Source: Bacteroidetes bacterium 4572_114 (GTDB lineage: Bacteria > Bacteroidota > Bacteroidia > Bacteroidales > 4484-276). Taken from it: a DNA stretch of 31,647 nucleotides. Under the pieces are notes generated by a model that worked only from the letters and a program-made list of their open reading frames with translations, did no database searches and was not told where the DNA came from. The stretch covers positions 1 through 31,647 of the forward strand of contig NIVA01000058.1 of NCBI GenBank assembly GCA_002254335.1. The letters are read 5' to 3'. A program made the position numbers and the translations under genes. Of this stretch, positions 8,008 to 17,042 are shown one piece after another. Within the stretch, counting starts at the first letter, position 1; each line of letters opens with the position of its first letter.

Positions 8008-8673
8008 ATGACTGTCAACCAATTGATCAGTAATTCAATTATACCACTTCGGAAAACCGACAGCGCAGGTACAGCCCTTGCCTGGATGTACGAATCCAGG
8101 GTAAGCCACCTTCCGGTTATCGACGGGCAAAGTTATGTGGGCCTTATTGGTGATGTTGAAATCTTGTATGTTGAAGATCAAAACACAAAACTATCAGGGT
8201 TTTGCAGCAACCTGCCCAGGCCATTTATAGCTGGGGGAGAACATTATTTTAATGCCTTACAATTGATGATTGGGCAGGGCCTGTCTGTTTTGCCTGTTTT
8301 GGATGAAAAGGAATACTACCTCGGTGCGATAACACGCGATAAAATCCTTATTGAAATGGCCGGTTCAATATCGGTACAAAACCCGGGAGGTATAATAGTC
8401 CTTGAGATAAACCAAAACGATTATTCGTTAAGTGAGATTTCAAGGATTGTGGAATCTAATGACACCAAAATACTGAGCCTAAGCCTAAAGTCTGTCCACA
8501 ATTCAAACAAGCTGGAGGTTACACTTAAACTTAACCGTGTAAATATTGAGGGGGCCATTCAGTCATTAGGGCGATTTGATTATGAGATTAAAGCATATTT
8601 CGGGGAAAACCGGAAAGATGATGATTTACTGCTCGACCGATATGATTCGTTGATGGCCTATCTTAAGGTTTAA
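8008..8673 (+). CDS. CBS-pair domain protein
   Basis: This is a 221-residue soluble protein. Two CBS motifs occupy about 1-125 (VSHLPVIDGQSYVGLIGDVEIL and LSVLPVLDEKEYYLGAITRDKIL). They are followed by a region of ACT-like character (IIVLEINQNDYSLSEISRIVESND, then a second beta-rich half). CBS pairs usually bind adenosyl nucleotides and regulate partners; the ligand is unknown here. In Bacteroidota such a gene is commonly found just before nadK and the uppS-bamA cluster, as here, although in this window a POTRA/barrel gene intervenes. No signal peptide. The ATG at 8008 is the only good start. Confidence 0.85.
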   Translation: MTVNQLISNSIIPLRKTDSAGTALAWMYESRVSHLPVIDGQSYVGLIGDVEILYVEDQNTKLSGFCSNLPRPFIAGGEHYFNALQLMIGQGLSVLPVLDEKEYYLGAITRDKILIEMAGSISVQNPGGIIVLEINQNDYSLSEISRIVESNDTKILSLSLKSVHNSNKLEVTLKLNRVNIEGAIQSLGRFDYEIKAYFGENRKDDDLLLDRYDSLMAYLKV

Positions 8674-8814
8674 AGCTCAAAATCCAAAATCCAAATGATT
8701 AGATTAACAGTTCTGACATGGAAGAAATTGATATTGAAAATATTTAGTGTTTCAAATTTCGAGTTTAGGTATTTGAGCTTCATTTACGAGAATCATTGAC
8801 TTTTGCAGATAAGC

Positions 8815-10278
8815 ATGAGGTGTTTTATATTATTGGTGTTTTTATTGGTTATTTTTAAACCTTCTGCCGTTGGTCAAATAATTAACAGGGAGGTGGTTAG
8901 AAACGACAGCATTCTTATCCATTCGGATATTAAGGACGAAAGTGTACGGTTTATCATCGACTCAATAAGTTTAACTGGCAACAAACAAACAAGGGAAAAT
9001 ATAATTTTAAGGGAACTGGTTTTTTTTCAAAATGACACAATCCCTGCTTTTAGCCTTGTGGAAATTATTAGAAAGTCAAGGGAAAACCTGTTGAACACCT
9101 CACTTTTTAACTTTGTTACGGTTGAAGATTCAATAATTTCCCGGGGCAGCATTTCCCACATCATTATTAAAATCAACTTTGTTGAGCGGTGGTATTTATG
9201 GCCTTTTCCGATTTTCGAAATTTCGGGCAGGAATTTTAACAGTTGGTGGGAAGAGAAAGATTTTAGCAAGGTTAATTATGGTATGTTTTTTATCAAGGAA
9301 AATTGCCGGGGCCGGATGGAAAGCCTGAAATTATTACTTCGGCTTGGCTACGATGAAAAATATGAAGTGAGTTATGACATTCCATATATCAACGAAAAGC
9401 AAACTTTTGGTGCCGGCCTTGGGGCAGGTTGGTCCCAGAATCACGAGGTAGCGTATCAAACGGTTGATAATAAATTGGTTTATGTTCACAATGAGCAGGA
9501 TTATATGATAAAGAACTATTTTTCGTATTTTAACCTGACACATCGGCCTAATTTTTATCAACATCACCTTTTTCAGGCATCCTACAATTTTTACTCATTT
9601 GCCGATACGGTTTTAAATCTCAACCCTGACTACTCCTATAATAATGATAAAACCAACGAATATTTTACCCTTTTCTATAAATTTGCCGTCGATCACCGCG
9701 ACTTTAAAGTTTACCCTCTCCAGGGGCTTTATTATGATTTTTCAATATCAAAAAGCGGGCTTGGCATTTTAAAAAATGGCGATATCAGTATGATGGATAT
9801 TGCGGGCTCGTTTAGGAAATATTGGGAACTGTCGAAAAAAATCCACGTTTCTACGGATTTATCAGGTAAAATTTCCACAAATCGGGACCAACCCTATTTT
9901 TTTCAGCAGGGAATGGGCTATGGTAGAAATTTTGTTAGGGGTTACGAATTGTATGTAATTGAAGGACAGAGCTATTGGCTGTCGAAGAATACTTTCAAAT
10001 ATTCACTTGTCCCCACACAGGAAAGGAAGATAGGTTTTATTAAATCAGAAAAATTTGGGAAGGTACACTATGCGCTGTACATCAACTGTTTTTTTGATTT
10101 GGGATATGTACACGACTATAATAATATTGAATACAACAGCATGAGCAATAAATTACTGTTTGGCTCAGGTATCGGGATTGACTTAGTTACATATTACGAC
10201 ATGGTTTTTCGTGTGGAATATTCAGTGAACAGGATGGGTGAAACAGGATTTTATGTACATTTTAAGGATACGCTTTAA
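8815..10278 (+). CDS. POTRA and beta-barrel outer membrane protein (BamA/TamA-like)
   Basis: This is a protein of the Omp85 type, about 487 residues. A signal peptide is visible from ATG at 8815 (MRCFILLVFLLVIFKPSAVGQ); a TTG four codons upstream is a less likely start. One POTRA-like domain follows (VRFIIDSISLTGNKQTRENI), then many alternating aromatic strands of a beta-barrel, with the family L6-type motif GRNFVRGYE near residue 380 and a barrel-like end with alternating aromatic residues (FYVHFKDTL). It is far shorter than BamA and has one POTRA, so it resembles the small surface-antigen (D15) proteins of Bacteroidota. Substrate or partner is unknown. It sits in an outer membrane biogenesis cluster with bamA and two ompH genes. 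Confidence 0.85.
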   Translation: MRCFILLVFLLVIFKPSAVGQIINREVVRNDSILIHSDIKDESVRFIIDSISLTGNKQTRENIILRELVFFQNDTIPAFSLVEIIRKSRENLLNTSLFNFVTVEDSIISRGSISHIIIKINFVERWYLWPFPIFEISGRNFNSWWEEKDFSKVNYGMFFIKENCRGRMESLKLLLRLGYDEKYEVSYDIPYINEKQTFGAGLGAGWSQNHEVAYQTVDNKLVYVHNEQDYMIKNYFSYFNLTHRPNFYQHHLFQASYNFYSFADTVLNLNPDYSYNNDKTNEYFTLFYKFAVDHRDFKVYPLQGLYYDFSISKSGLGILKNGDISMMDIAGSFRKYWELSKKIHVSTDLSGKISTNRDQPYFFQQGMGYGRNFVRGYELYVIEGQSYWLSKNTFKYSLVPTQERKIGFIKSEKFGKVHYALYINCFFDLGYVHDYNNIEYNSMSNKLLFGSGIGIDLVTYYDMVFRVEYSVNRMGETGFYVHFKDTL

Positions 10279-10332
10279 GGTGGAAAGTGAAAAGTGAGAA
10301 GTGAAAAGTGGATAGTGGAAAGTGAAAAGCAT
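10279..10332. repeat. GTGGAAAGTGAAAAGTG degenerate tandem repeat
   Basis: Imperfect units of GTGGAAAGTGAAAAGTGAGAA follow directly after the stop codon of the POTRA/barrel gene. Non-coding low-complexity sequence. Confidence 0.65.
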
Positions 10333-10370
10333 TAAAGTTTAGAACTTAACCCAAAAAAACAATATTGGGC

Positions 10371-10490
10371 CCGGTTTAAAAACGAAGTTTTCTTAATTAG
10401 CGAAATTTATTAATTTTTAAACACGTGATCATGCGATAATTAGAAAATTATATTAGCGCATTCGCGGCAAAAAATGGCTTATTAGACCGG
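10371..10490 (+). repeat. 120-bp terminal-inverted-repeat element, copy B
   Basis: It starts CCGGTTTAAAAA and ends TTATTAGACCGG, pairing as a terminal inverted repeat with one wobble and one mismatch. The interior matches copy A closely, including a shared run from ATGCGATAATTAG through TTAGCGCATTCGCGGC with no visible change. It lies between the POTRA/barrel gene and nadK, in the sense orientation to both. Confidence 0.85.
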
Positions 10491-10547
10491 ACTCATTAAT
10501 AAAAAAAAGTTGAATTTAATATGCAAACCAAATTAAAGGGGGGTACA

Positions 10548-11450
10548 ATGAATGTTGCATTATTTGGGAAATCATTTTCTGATGAAGGTGCAGTTTATCT
10601 ACAGCAATTGATGGATAAATTAAAAAGTGTGGATTGCCCGTTGATGGTTTATGGGCCTTTTCTTGAGAAGATACAAAAAAAAGTAGCCATCAAAAGCCCG
10701 GTTACAATCTTCAACACCCATGAGGAATTAACATCAGGGGCCGACATCCTGTTTTCCATCGGCGGGGATGGGACAATACTCGATACCCTGTCGCTGATAC
10801 GGGATTCGGGCATACCAATCCTTGGGGTAAACCTGGGTAGGCTGGGGTTTTTGTCGAGTATTTCCAGGGAAGAGATCCTCCCGGCAATCGATAAGGTAAT
10901 CCAGGGGAAATACACCATTGACCATCGCGCAGTAATTTCATTGCAGTCGCCCGAAGGCCTATTTGGAAAAGTAAATTATGCCCTTAATGAACTATCGGTT
11001 ACAAAAACCGAAACCAATTCGCTGGCAGTGGTCGATGTTTTTATCGACAATAAGTTTTTAAATACCTATTGGGCCGATGGTTTATTAGTGGCAACCCCTA
11101 CAGGTTCCACTGCTTATTCGTTAAGTTGCTACGGGCCAATTGTAACCCCTGGCTCCGAAAATTTTGTAATTACACCCATTGCCAGCCACAACCTTACAGT
11201 GAGGCCAATAGTTGTGCCCGACAGCAGCACAATCCGTATCCATCTGGGTGGGCGCAACCACCAATATCAAGTAGGGCTCGACTCCCGGTACCAGACCATC
11301 GGTACCGGCACTGAGCTAATTATTGGCCGTGCCGATTTTAAAATAAACCTGGTTCAACTCTCCAACAAAGACTTTTATTCCACCATCCGCGACAAACTGC
11401 TTTGGGGCAAAGACAACAGGAATTATCCCGCCTCTTTTAAAATAGGATAA
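10548..11450 (+). CDS. nadK: NAD kinase
   Basis: This enzyme phosphorylates NAD to NADP using ATP in the cytoplasm. The family signature GGDGT is present in ILFSIGGDGTILDTL, followed by GVNLGRLGFLS, the NE/D motif ALNELSV, and the glycine-rich ATPTGSTAYSLS. The length of about 300 residues is typical. An upstream in-frame ATG at 10521 would add nine residues. I prefer ATG at 10548 because MNVALFGKSF is the usual N-terminus in this phylum and an AAAGGGGGG purine run sits just before it, which is Shine-Dalgarno-like. Copy B of the repeat element lies upstream. Confidence 0.95.
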   Translation: MNVALFGKSFSDEGAVYLQQLMDKLKSVDCPLMVYGPFLEKIQKKVAIKSPVTIFNTHEELTSGADILFSIGGDGTILDTLSLIRDSGIPILGVNLGRLGFLSSISREEILPAIDKVIQGKYTIDHRAVISLQSPEGLFGKVNYALNELSVTKTETNSLAVVDVFIDNKFLNTYWADGLLVATPTGSTAYSLSCYGPIVTPGSENFVITPIASHNLTVRPIVVPDSSTIRIHLGGRNHQYQVGLDSRYQTIGTGTELIIGRADFKINLVQLSNKDFYSTIRDKLLWGKDNRNYPASFKIG

Positions 11451-11578
11451 AACGATTAAGAAATGCCCACCACCAAATACTAAAAACAATTTAGTTGAGT
11501 TTTATGGTTTGATTAAAAAAAGGTAATACTGTGTTATTGCAACTGTTGTATGCATAGAGGTTTAATTGCAAAGCGTAA

Positions 11579-12766
11579 ATGAATAAGAGGATTTTTAACA
11601 GCAAATTTCTTTTAACTTTAATTGTAATATTTTTGGTGGCCTGTCAAAAAATTGACAATAATAAAATACCACCTATTATAATCCTAAAAGGGGATAATCC
11701 ACAGCGGCTCATTGTTGGTTGTGAGTACAATGATCCAAGTATAGATGTCCTCGACGATAAATCAGATGCCCTTAATATTTGGGTTACTGACAATATAATT
11801 CCGGATTCAGTTGGGGATTATTATGTTAATTATACTGTAATTGATGCCGACAGTAATGTTTCTATGGCACAGCGCAAAGTAATTGTCGAGCCTTTTTCAA
11901 TTGATGATTATGCAGGGAACTATATGGTTTTCGACACCCTTGCCCCATTTTTTCTTGATACAACTTATCAGGCTTCGGTAACAATTAAAAATATGATTGG
12001 CCATGTTATATCTCAGGATATTGAGTTGGGTGTGTTTGGGGGAGGCTCCTATTATCTTGGCGAATTAAACCCGGGCCAACAGTTCCTTTTTACAAATCCT
12101 GCATTTGGTGGGGTGATCCGATGGAATTTTGATGATCGCTGGGCATTGAAATTAAATGGTTACCGGGGGAAACTTTCCGGGGATGATGCGGTAAGCAAAG
12201 TTAATGAAATGAGAAACCTCAGGTTCAGTTCTACACTGACTGAAATTTCGACTGCGATAGAATTTAATTTTTTCCCTTATTTTACCGGGAGCAACATCAC
12301 CTACCTCACGCCCTATTTATTTGTAGGCCCCGGTTTTTTTATTTTTAACCCAGAGGCCGAATACGATGGAGAGATGATTTCGTTACGTGATATTGGCACT
12401 GAAGGCCAGAGTAGGGAGGAGAGGTATAGCTTGTATGGTTTTGCGGCTGTTTTTGGCATGGGTTTTAAATACAGTATCAATGGCCGCCTGGGGCTTGGTT
12501 TTGAATGGGGCATGAGAAAAACCTTTACCGATTATATTGATGATATCAGCACAACCTATTATATTGAGTTCGATGACCTTTCGCCAGGCGAAATAGGCAG
12601 GGCGCAGTTTTTATCGGACCCTTCATCAATAAAGCATAAACCGGAAATGCAGCGGGGGAATTCCCAAAATAACGATTGGTATTCCTTTGCAGGGATTACA
12701 TTAACATACAGGTTTACAATTGGTGAGAAATCAACTTGTTCAGATTTTGAACATTCTAATAATTAA
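11579..12766 (+). CDS. DUF5011 lipoprotein domain fused to DUF6089-type outer membrane protein
   Basis: This 395-residue protein has two unlike parts. Residues 1-20 form a lipoprotein signal with lipobox LVAC. Residues about 25-138 resemble DUF5011/Ig-like lipoproteins (PPIIILKGDNPQRLIVGCEYNDPS, then DDYAGNYMVFDT). From about residue 139 the sequence becomes a DUF6089-like outer membrane beta-barrel (SQDIELGVFGGGSYYLGELNP, then WALKLNGYRGKLSGDDA) to the end (ITLTYRFTIGEK). DUF6089 proteins normally sit next to uppS-bamA with their own signal peptide. Here only the end of that signal (MIGHVISQ) remains at the junction. The lipoprotein half is also cut short. A deletion fusing two neighbouring genes is the simplest reading. 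Function unknown. Confidence 0.8.
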   Translation: MNKRIFNSKFLLTLIVIFLVACQKIDNNKIPPIIILKGDNPQRLIVGCEYNDPSIDVLDDKSDALNIWVTDNIIPDSVGDYYVNYTVIDADSNVSMAQRKVIVEPFSIDDYAGNYMVFDTLAPFFLDTTYQASVTIKNMIGHVISQDIELGVFGGGSYYLGELNPGQQFLFTNPAFGGVIRWNFDDRWALKLNGYRGKLSGDDAVSKVNEMRNLRFSSTLTEISTAIEFNFFPYFTGSNITYLTPYLFVGPGFFIFNPEAEYDGEMISLRDIGTEGQSREERYSLYGFAAVFGMGFKYSINGRLGLGFEWGMRKTFTDYIDDISTTYYIEFDDLSPGEIGRAQFLSDPSSIKHKPEMQRGNSQNNDWYSFAGITLTYRFTIGEKSTCSDFEHSNN

Positions 12767-12777
12767 TAATACTTTTG
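12746..12777 (+). promoter_or_regulatory. Bacteroidota-type promoter of uppS-bamA
   Basis: TTTG (12746-12749), a 20-base spacer and TACTTTTG (12770-12777) match the TTTG-N19-21-TAnnTTTG consensus of the primary sigma factor of this phylum. The uppS ATG lies 28 bases after the -7 box. The promoter overlaps the 3' end of the preceding DUF6089 fusion gene. Confidence 0.75.
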
Positions 12778-12805
12778 CAGCCGTTTTTGAAACAGCACAG
12801 CGCAA

Positions 12806-13552
12806 ATGAGCCTGAAAGAAAAAATTGATATGGACAAACTTCCCCGGCATATTGCCGTCATAATGGACGGTAATGGGCGGTGGGCAAAAAAGCGTAGTAA
12901 ATTGCGCATATTTGGCCATGAAAACGGGGTCGTTTCAGTTCGGGAAACTGCTGAAGCTGCTGCCGAATTAGGTATCGAATACCTTACATTGTATGCGTTC
13001 TCAACCGAAAACTGGAACCGTCCACGGCGCGAAATTGAGGCTTTGATGGGGTTATTATTGAGGACTATCAGCAAGGAGACAAAAACACTACATGAAAACA
13101 ACATCAGTTTGCAGGCTATTGGCGACCTAAGGTCACTGAATAAAAAAACATATAGCCATTTGATGAAAGCAATTGAAGATACCAGCCACCACACAAGGAT
13201 GAAACTAATACTTGCGTTGAGTTATAGTTCGCGTTATGAACTGGTGGAGGCTACAAAAATGATTGCCGAAAAAGTAAAAAGAGGTGAAATTGATGCCGAT
13301 GATATAAATGAACAAACAGTTACCGATCATCTCTTCACAAAAGATTCCCCAGATCCGGAACTGCTGATCAGAACCAGTGGCGAATACAGGATAAGTAACT
13401 TTTTGTTGTGGCAATTGGCCTATACCGAATTATATTTTACTGATAAGTTATGGCCGGATTTTAGGAAAGAAGACCTTTACGAAGCCATTATTAATTTTCA
13501 AAACAGAGAAAGAAGGTTTGGTCGCACAAGTGAACAGGTAAGTGAGAAATAG
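12806..13552 (+). CDS. uppS: undecaprenyl diphosphate synthase (cis-prenyltransferase)
   Basis: This enzyme condenses isopentenyl diphosphate units onto farnesyl diphosphate to make the C55 lipid carrier for peptidoglycan and LPS. The 248-residue length is typical. The catalytic Asp lies in HIAVIMDGNGRWAKKR, then FGHENGV, YLTLYAFSTENWNRP, and the conserved C-terminal PDPELLIRTSGEYRISNFL and LWPDF. An ATG at 12830 (MDKLPRHIAVI) is an alternative start. A consensus promoter lies directly upstream. The stop is six bases before bamA, so the two form an operon. Confidence 0.96.
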   Translation: MSLKEKIDMDKLPRHIAVIMDGNGRWAKKRSKLRIFGHENGVVSVRETAEAAAELGIEYLTLYAFSTENWNRPRREIEALMGLLLRTISKETKTLHENNISLQAIGDLRSLNKKTYSHLMKAIEDTSHHTRMKLILALSYSSRYELVEATKMIAEKVKRGEIDADDINEQTVTDHLFTKDSPDPELLIRTSGEYRISNFLLWQLAYTELYFTDKLWPDFRKEDLYEAIINFQNRERRFGRTSEQVSEK

Positions 13553-13558
13553 TTAAAA

Positions 13559-16225
13559 ATGAGGAAAAGACCGCAACCAATAAAACAGACTTCTTTTGCA
13601 TTCCTGCTTTCAGGATTTTTAATCCTTTGCATGGTTTTGTCCCCGCTATTTGCATTAAGCCAGATTTCAATTGGCGATGAGGTGCTGGAGATAGATTATT
13701 CCGATCCCATAGATTATGAAATTGGCGGGATAACAGTATCGGGCGTAAAATATCTTGATCAAAATGTTTTGATCATGATATCCGGCCTCACCGTTGGGCA
13801 AAAAGTAAAAATCCCTTCCGATAAATTCAGGAATGCCATCACCAAATTGTGGGACCAGGGCCTGTTTGAATATATTAACATCACGGCCACCAATGTTAGG
13901 GACGGTATGGTGTTCCTGAACATTGATTTACGTGAAAGGCCACGGTTATCAAAATTTACCTTCAAGGGTGTTAAAAAAGCCGAGGCCGATAACTTACGTG
14001 AAGAGATAGTAATTGTTAGGGGGGATGTACTTACGGACAACCTTTTGACCAATACCCGCAACAGGATAATAAACTATTATACCAAAAAGGGCTACCTTGA
14101 TGCTGAAATTACCCTGGTACAAACTGCTGATACCGCCAGGCCAAATAGTGTAATCCTTGATATTGATGTGAAAAAAAACGATAGGATAAAGATTTATAAC
14201 ATCAACATAAAAGGCAATAAGTTCCTTTCTGACCAGCAAGTGCTAAAGTCGATGAAGGAAACCAAGGAGAAAGGGAATTTTAAACCCTTCGATAATATTG
14301 AGCTTTTGCTTTGGGATGCCATAAAAACTTTTGCCCAGCTTCAATTTGATTCCACCATAGTTTTGGCCGAGGATTATATTAACGAAAATATAAAAGTCAG
14401 GATTTTCAAATCTTCAAAATTTATTGAAGATAATTTCGATGAAGATAAGGTAAAGGTCATCAGTAGATATAATGCGCTGGGGTTTCGTGATGCGCAGATC
14501 GTAAGCGATTCCATCTATCGTCACGATGACAAGACAATAAATATCGACATGGAGATAAACGAAGGTGACCGTTATTACTTTGGCGATATTGATTGGGTGG
14601 GCAACACAAAATATACCGATGAATTCCTCAGCACAATTTTAAAGATCAGCAAAGGTGACATTTATAATCAGGAAGCCCTTTCAACAAACCTTTCATTTAA
14701 CCAGGCCGGATTAGATGTTAGTTCGTTGTACCTGGATGACGGCTATCTGTTTTTCCAGGCCAACCCGGTTGAGGTAAGGGTGGAGAATGATACCATTGAC
14801 CTGGAAATAAGGATCAGGGAAGGGAAGCAGGCACGGATTAATAAAGTAATGGTTATTGGCAACACCAAAACCAACGACCGGGTTATTATACGTGAGATCA
14901 GGTCGAGGCCCGGACAGTTGTTTAGCCGCTCTGATGTAATCCGTACTACCAGGGAACTGGCCCAGCTAAGGTTTTTTAACCCGGAGAAAATAGAACCCGA
15001 CATCCAACCAAACCAAATTGATGGGACCGTTGACATTATTTATTCTGTTGAAGAGACCTCGGCCGACCAGATAGAGCTTTCAGGCGGATGGGGATATGGA
15101 AGGATCATTGGTACGCTTGGGCTTTCGTTCAACAATTTTTCGTTGCGCAACGTCTTCAAAAAGGGTGCCTGGAGGCCTATCCCGTCAGGTGACGGGCAAA
15201 AACTTTCGTTGCGGCTTCAATCATATGGGCGTGGATATATCAGCTACAGCGTATCATTTACAGAACCCTGGCTCGGCGGAAAAAAACCTAACTCCTTCAG
15301 TGTGTCCTATTACCACTCATTATATTCCAATGGCCTGTCTAAAAACAATCCCGCCCGGTCGTCATTTACCACCGATGGTTTATCTTTTGGGCTTGGAAAA
15401 CGTTTGCAATGGCCGGATGACTTTTTCAGCCTTTTCCAATCCATCAACCTGCAGGTATATGATTTGAATAATTATAGGAGTATTTTCTCTTTTGGGGATG
15501 GATCAGGGACTTATAACAATATCAACTATTTGGTAACCCTTGCAAGGAATTCCATCGATGCGCCAATCTACCCACGTTCAGGGTCTGAGGTGTCATTGTC
15601 CTTAGAAGTTACCCCGCCATATTCAGCATTTTCTGATAAGGACTACGCAATTATGGAACCCAAGGAAAAGTATAAGTGGATAGAATACCATAAATGGAAG
15701 ATCAAAGCTAACTTTTACACTAAGCTTTTTGGCAACCTTGTGTTGAGTACCCGTACACAGTTTGGGTTTCTCGGTTTATACAATAAAGACATTGGCGTTA
15801 CACCGTTCGAAAGGTTTTATCTTGGTGGCGACGGCTTGTCGGGTTACAACAATTTAGATGGCCGCGAACTTATTGGGATGCGCGGTTATGGCAACGAAAC
15901 TATTACCCCGGGGTATTACATGAACACTAATATTGGCGGTACTATTTATAGCAAATACACACTCGAATTAAGATATCCGTTATCGCTCAACCCAAGCGCG
16001 ACCATCTATGTCCTTGGGTTTCTCGAAGCCGGAAATTCATGGCTCGATTTCGCCAATTTTAACCCATTTAAAGTTTACAGGTCGGCAGGGTTTGGTATGA
16101 GGGTGTTCCTTCCAATGTTCGGTGTTTTGGGCCTCGACTGGGGTTATGGCTTCGATGCGGTGCCCGGCATCCCCGGAGCCAACAAAGGACAGTTCCACTT
16201 CTCTATTAACCAGTCGATTGATTAA
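13559..16225 (+). CDS. bamA: outer membrane protein assembly factor BamA
   Basis: BamA is the core of the machine that inserts beta-barrel proteins into the outer membrane. The 888-residue protein has a signal region (AFLLSGFLILCMVLSPLFALSQ), five POTRA-type repeats up to about residue 480 (for example GGITVSGVKYLDQNVLI, SKFTFKGVKKAEADNL, IYNINIKGNKFLSDQQVL, INKVMVIGNTKTNDRVIIREI), and a C-terminal 16-strand-type barrel with the repeated GGWGYGR and the late GYGFDAVPGIPGANKGQFHFS. Length is typical for the phylum. It follows uppS by six bases and precedes two OmpH/Skp periplasmic chaperone genes, a common arrangement. Confidence 0.96.
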   Translation: MRKRPQPIKQTSFAFLLSGFLILCMVLSPLFALSQISIGDEVLEIDYSDPIDYEIGGITVSGVKYLDQNVLIMISGLTVGQKVKIPSDKFRNAITKLWDQGLFEYINITATNVRDGMVFLNIDLRERPRLSKFTFKGVKKAEADNLREEIVIVRGDVLTDNLLTNTRNRIINYYTKKGYLDAEITLVQTADTARPNSVILDIDVKKNDRIKIYNINIKGNKFLSDQQVLKSMKETKEKGNFKPFDNIELLLWDAIKTFAQLQFDSTIVLAEDYINENIKVRIFKSSKFIEDNFDEDKVKVISRYNALGFRDAQIVSDSIYRHDDKTINIDMEINEGDRYYFGDIDWVGNTKYTDEFLSTILKISKGDIYNQEALSTNLSFNQAGLDVSSLYLDDGYLFFQANPVEVRVENDTIDLEIRIREGKQARINKVMVIGNTKTNDRVIIREIRSRPGQLFSRSDVIRTTRELAQLRFFNPEKIEPDIQPNQIDGTVDIIYSVEETSADQIELSGGWGYGRIIGTLGLSFNNFSLRNVFKKGAWRPIPSGDGQKLSLRLQSYGRGYISYSVSFTEPWLGGKKPNSFSVSYYHSLYSNGLSKNNPARSSFTTDGLSFGLGKRLQWPDDFFSLFQSINLQVYDLNNYRSIFSFGDGSGTYNNINYLVTLARNSIDAPIYPRSGSEVSLSLEVTPPYSAFSDKDYAIMEPKEKYKWIEYHKWKIKANFYTKLFGNLVLSTRTQFGFLGLYNKDIGVTPFERFYLGGDGLSGYNNLDGRELIGMRGYGNETITPGYYMNTNIGGTIYSKYTLELRYPLSLNPSATIYVLGFLEAGNSWLDFANFNPFKVYRSAGFGMRVFLPMFGVLGLDWGYGFDAVPGIPGANKGQFHFSINQSID

Positions 16226-16385
16226 AGGGAATGGTGGAAAGGTGGAAAGATGGAATGGGGAGGAATGGAGTCCCGAAAACTTTCGGGATGGAGTATCCAT
16301 ACGGATTCCCTACGGTCGTTGGAGTATTGTCGCATTGCAACATTGAAGCATTAAAGCATTGAACCCTTGAACCCTTGAATCATTT
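16226..16385. repeat. degenerate repeats with a perfect hairpin after bamA
   Basis: AATGGTGGAAAGGTGGAAAGATGG-like units are followed by a perfect inverted repeat TCCCGAAA-AC-TTTCGGGA (16271-16288), then GCATTGAAGCATTAAAGCATTG and a doubled GAACCCTTGA. The hairpin lacks a T-tract, so I do not call it a terminator. Confidence 0.55.
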
Positions 16386-16440
16386 TTGGAATGTTATTTG
16401 TAATAACCCACCTCAATTATTTTAATGTAAATTATTTTTT

Positions 16441-16445
16441 GGAGG
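16441..16445 (+). promoter_or_regulatory. Shine-Dalgarno-like site of first ompH
   Basis: GGAGG lies seven bases before the ATG at 16453. It is notable because most genes here start behind A-rich leaders with no such motif. It supports this start. Confidence 0.6.
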
Positions 16446-16452
16446 AAAAATC

Positions 16453-17004
16453 ATGAAAACACAAACATCGTTCAGCAAGCTTTTCGCATTATTTACCCTC
16501 TTGTTATTTCTTTCGGCAGGATCGGTTTTCGCCCAGAAGTTTGGTTATGTCGATACCGATTACATTTTGCAAAACATCCCCGAATATCAGGATGCACAAA
16601 ACGAAATAGATGAATTATCGAAGCAGTGGCAGGCGGAACTTGAAGAGAAATATGCCGAGGTTGACAGGATGTATAAAACCTACCAGGCCGATGCCGTTTT
16701 GCTTCCCGAAGACATGAAACGTCAACGAGAGGACGAGATCATAAAAAAGGAAAAGGCAGTAAAAGAGCTGCAACGGCAAAAATTTGGCACCGAGGGCGAG
16801 CTTTTTAGCAAACGGCAGGAGTTGATAAAACCCATCCAGGAAAAAATATTCAACGCCATAGAGGAAATCGCCACCAAGAAAAACTATGCTTTTGTATTTG
16901 ATAAAGCCAGTGGCCCGGTAATTATGTATGTAAATGCAAAATTCGATATCAGCGATGATGTGCTCGACCAGATTGGAAGTATAATGGGCGTGCGAGGAAA
17001 ATAA
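16453..17004 (+). CDS. OmpH/Skp family periplasmic chaperone, first copy
   Basis: This 183-residue exported protein has a signal peptide ending at about FAQ (residue 28), followed by the mature start KFGYVDTDYILQNIPEYQDAQ. A long coiled-coil tentacle follows (WQAELEEKYAEVDRMYKTY through KEKAVKELQRQKFG), then the returning helix and C-terminal strands (NYAFVFDKASGPVIMY). Skp-type trimers hold unfolded outer membrane proteins in the periplasm for delivery to BamA. It lies downstream of bamA and upstream of a second homologue; a copy of the repeat element separates the two. Confidence 0.92.
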   Translation: MKTQTSFSKLFALFTLLLFLSAGSVFAQKFGYVDTDYILQNIPEYQDAQNEIDELSKQWQAELEEKYAEVDRMYKTYQADAVLLPEDMKRQREDEIIKKEKAVKELQRQKFGTEGELFSKRQELIKPIQEKIFNAIEEIATKKNYAFVFDKASGPVIMYVNAKFDISDDVLDQIGSIMGVRGK

Positions 17005-17042
17005 TTTTAGCTTTTTGTTTGCCGTATAAATGAAGGTGATCG

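Noticed and set aside
8798..8805. GACTTTTG as -7 box of the POTRA/barrel gene
   Set aside because: It differs from TAnnTTTG at the first two positions and would leave almost no leader before the ATG at 8815.
12763..13194. Minus-strand frame of 143 codons opposite uppS
   Set aside because: It lies wholly over the well-supported uppS gene and shows no family features.
16271..16288. Perfect hairpin TCCCGAAA-AC-TTTCGGGA as bamA terminator
   Set aside because: No T-tract follows, and it is embedded in low-complexity repeats; kept only as a repeat.
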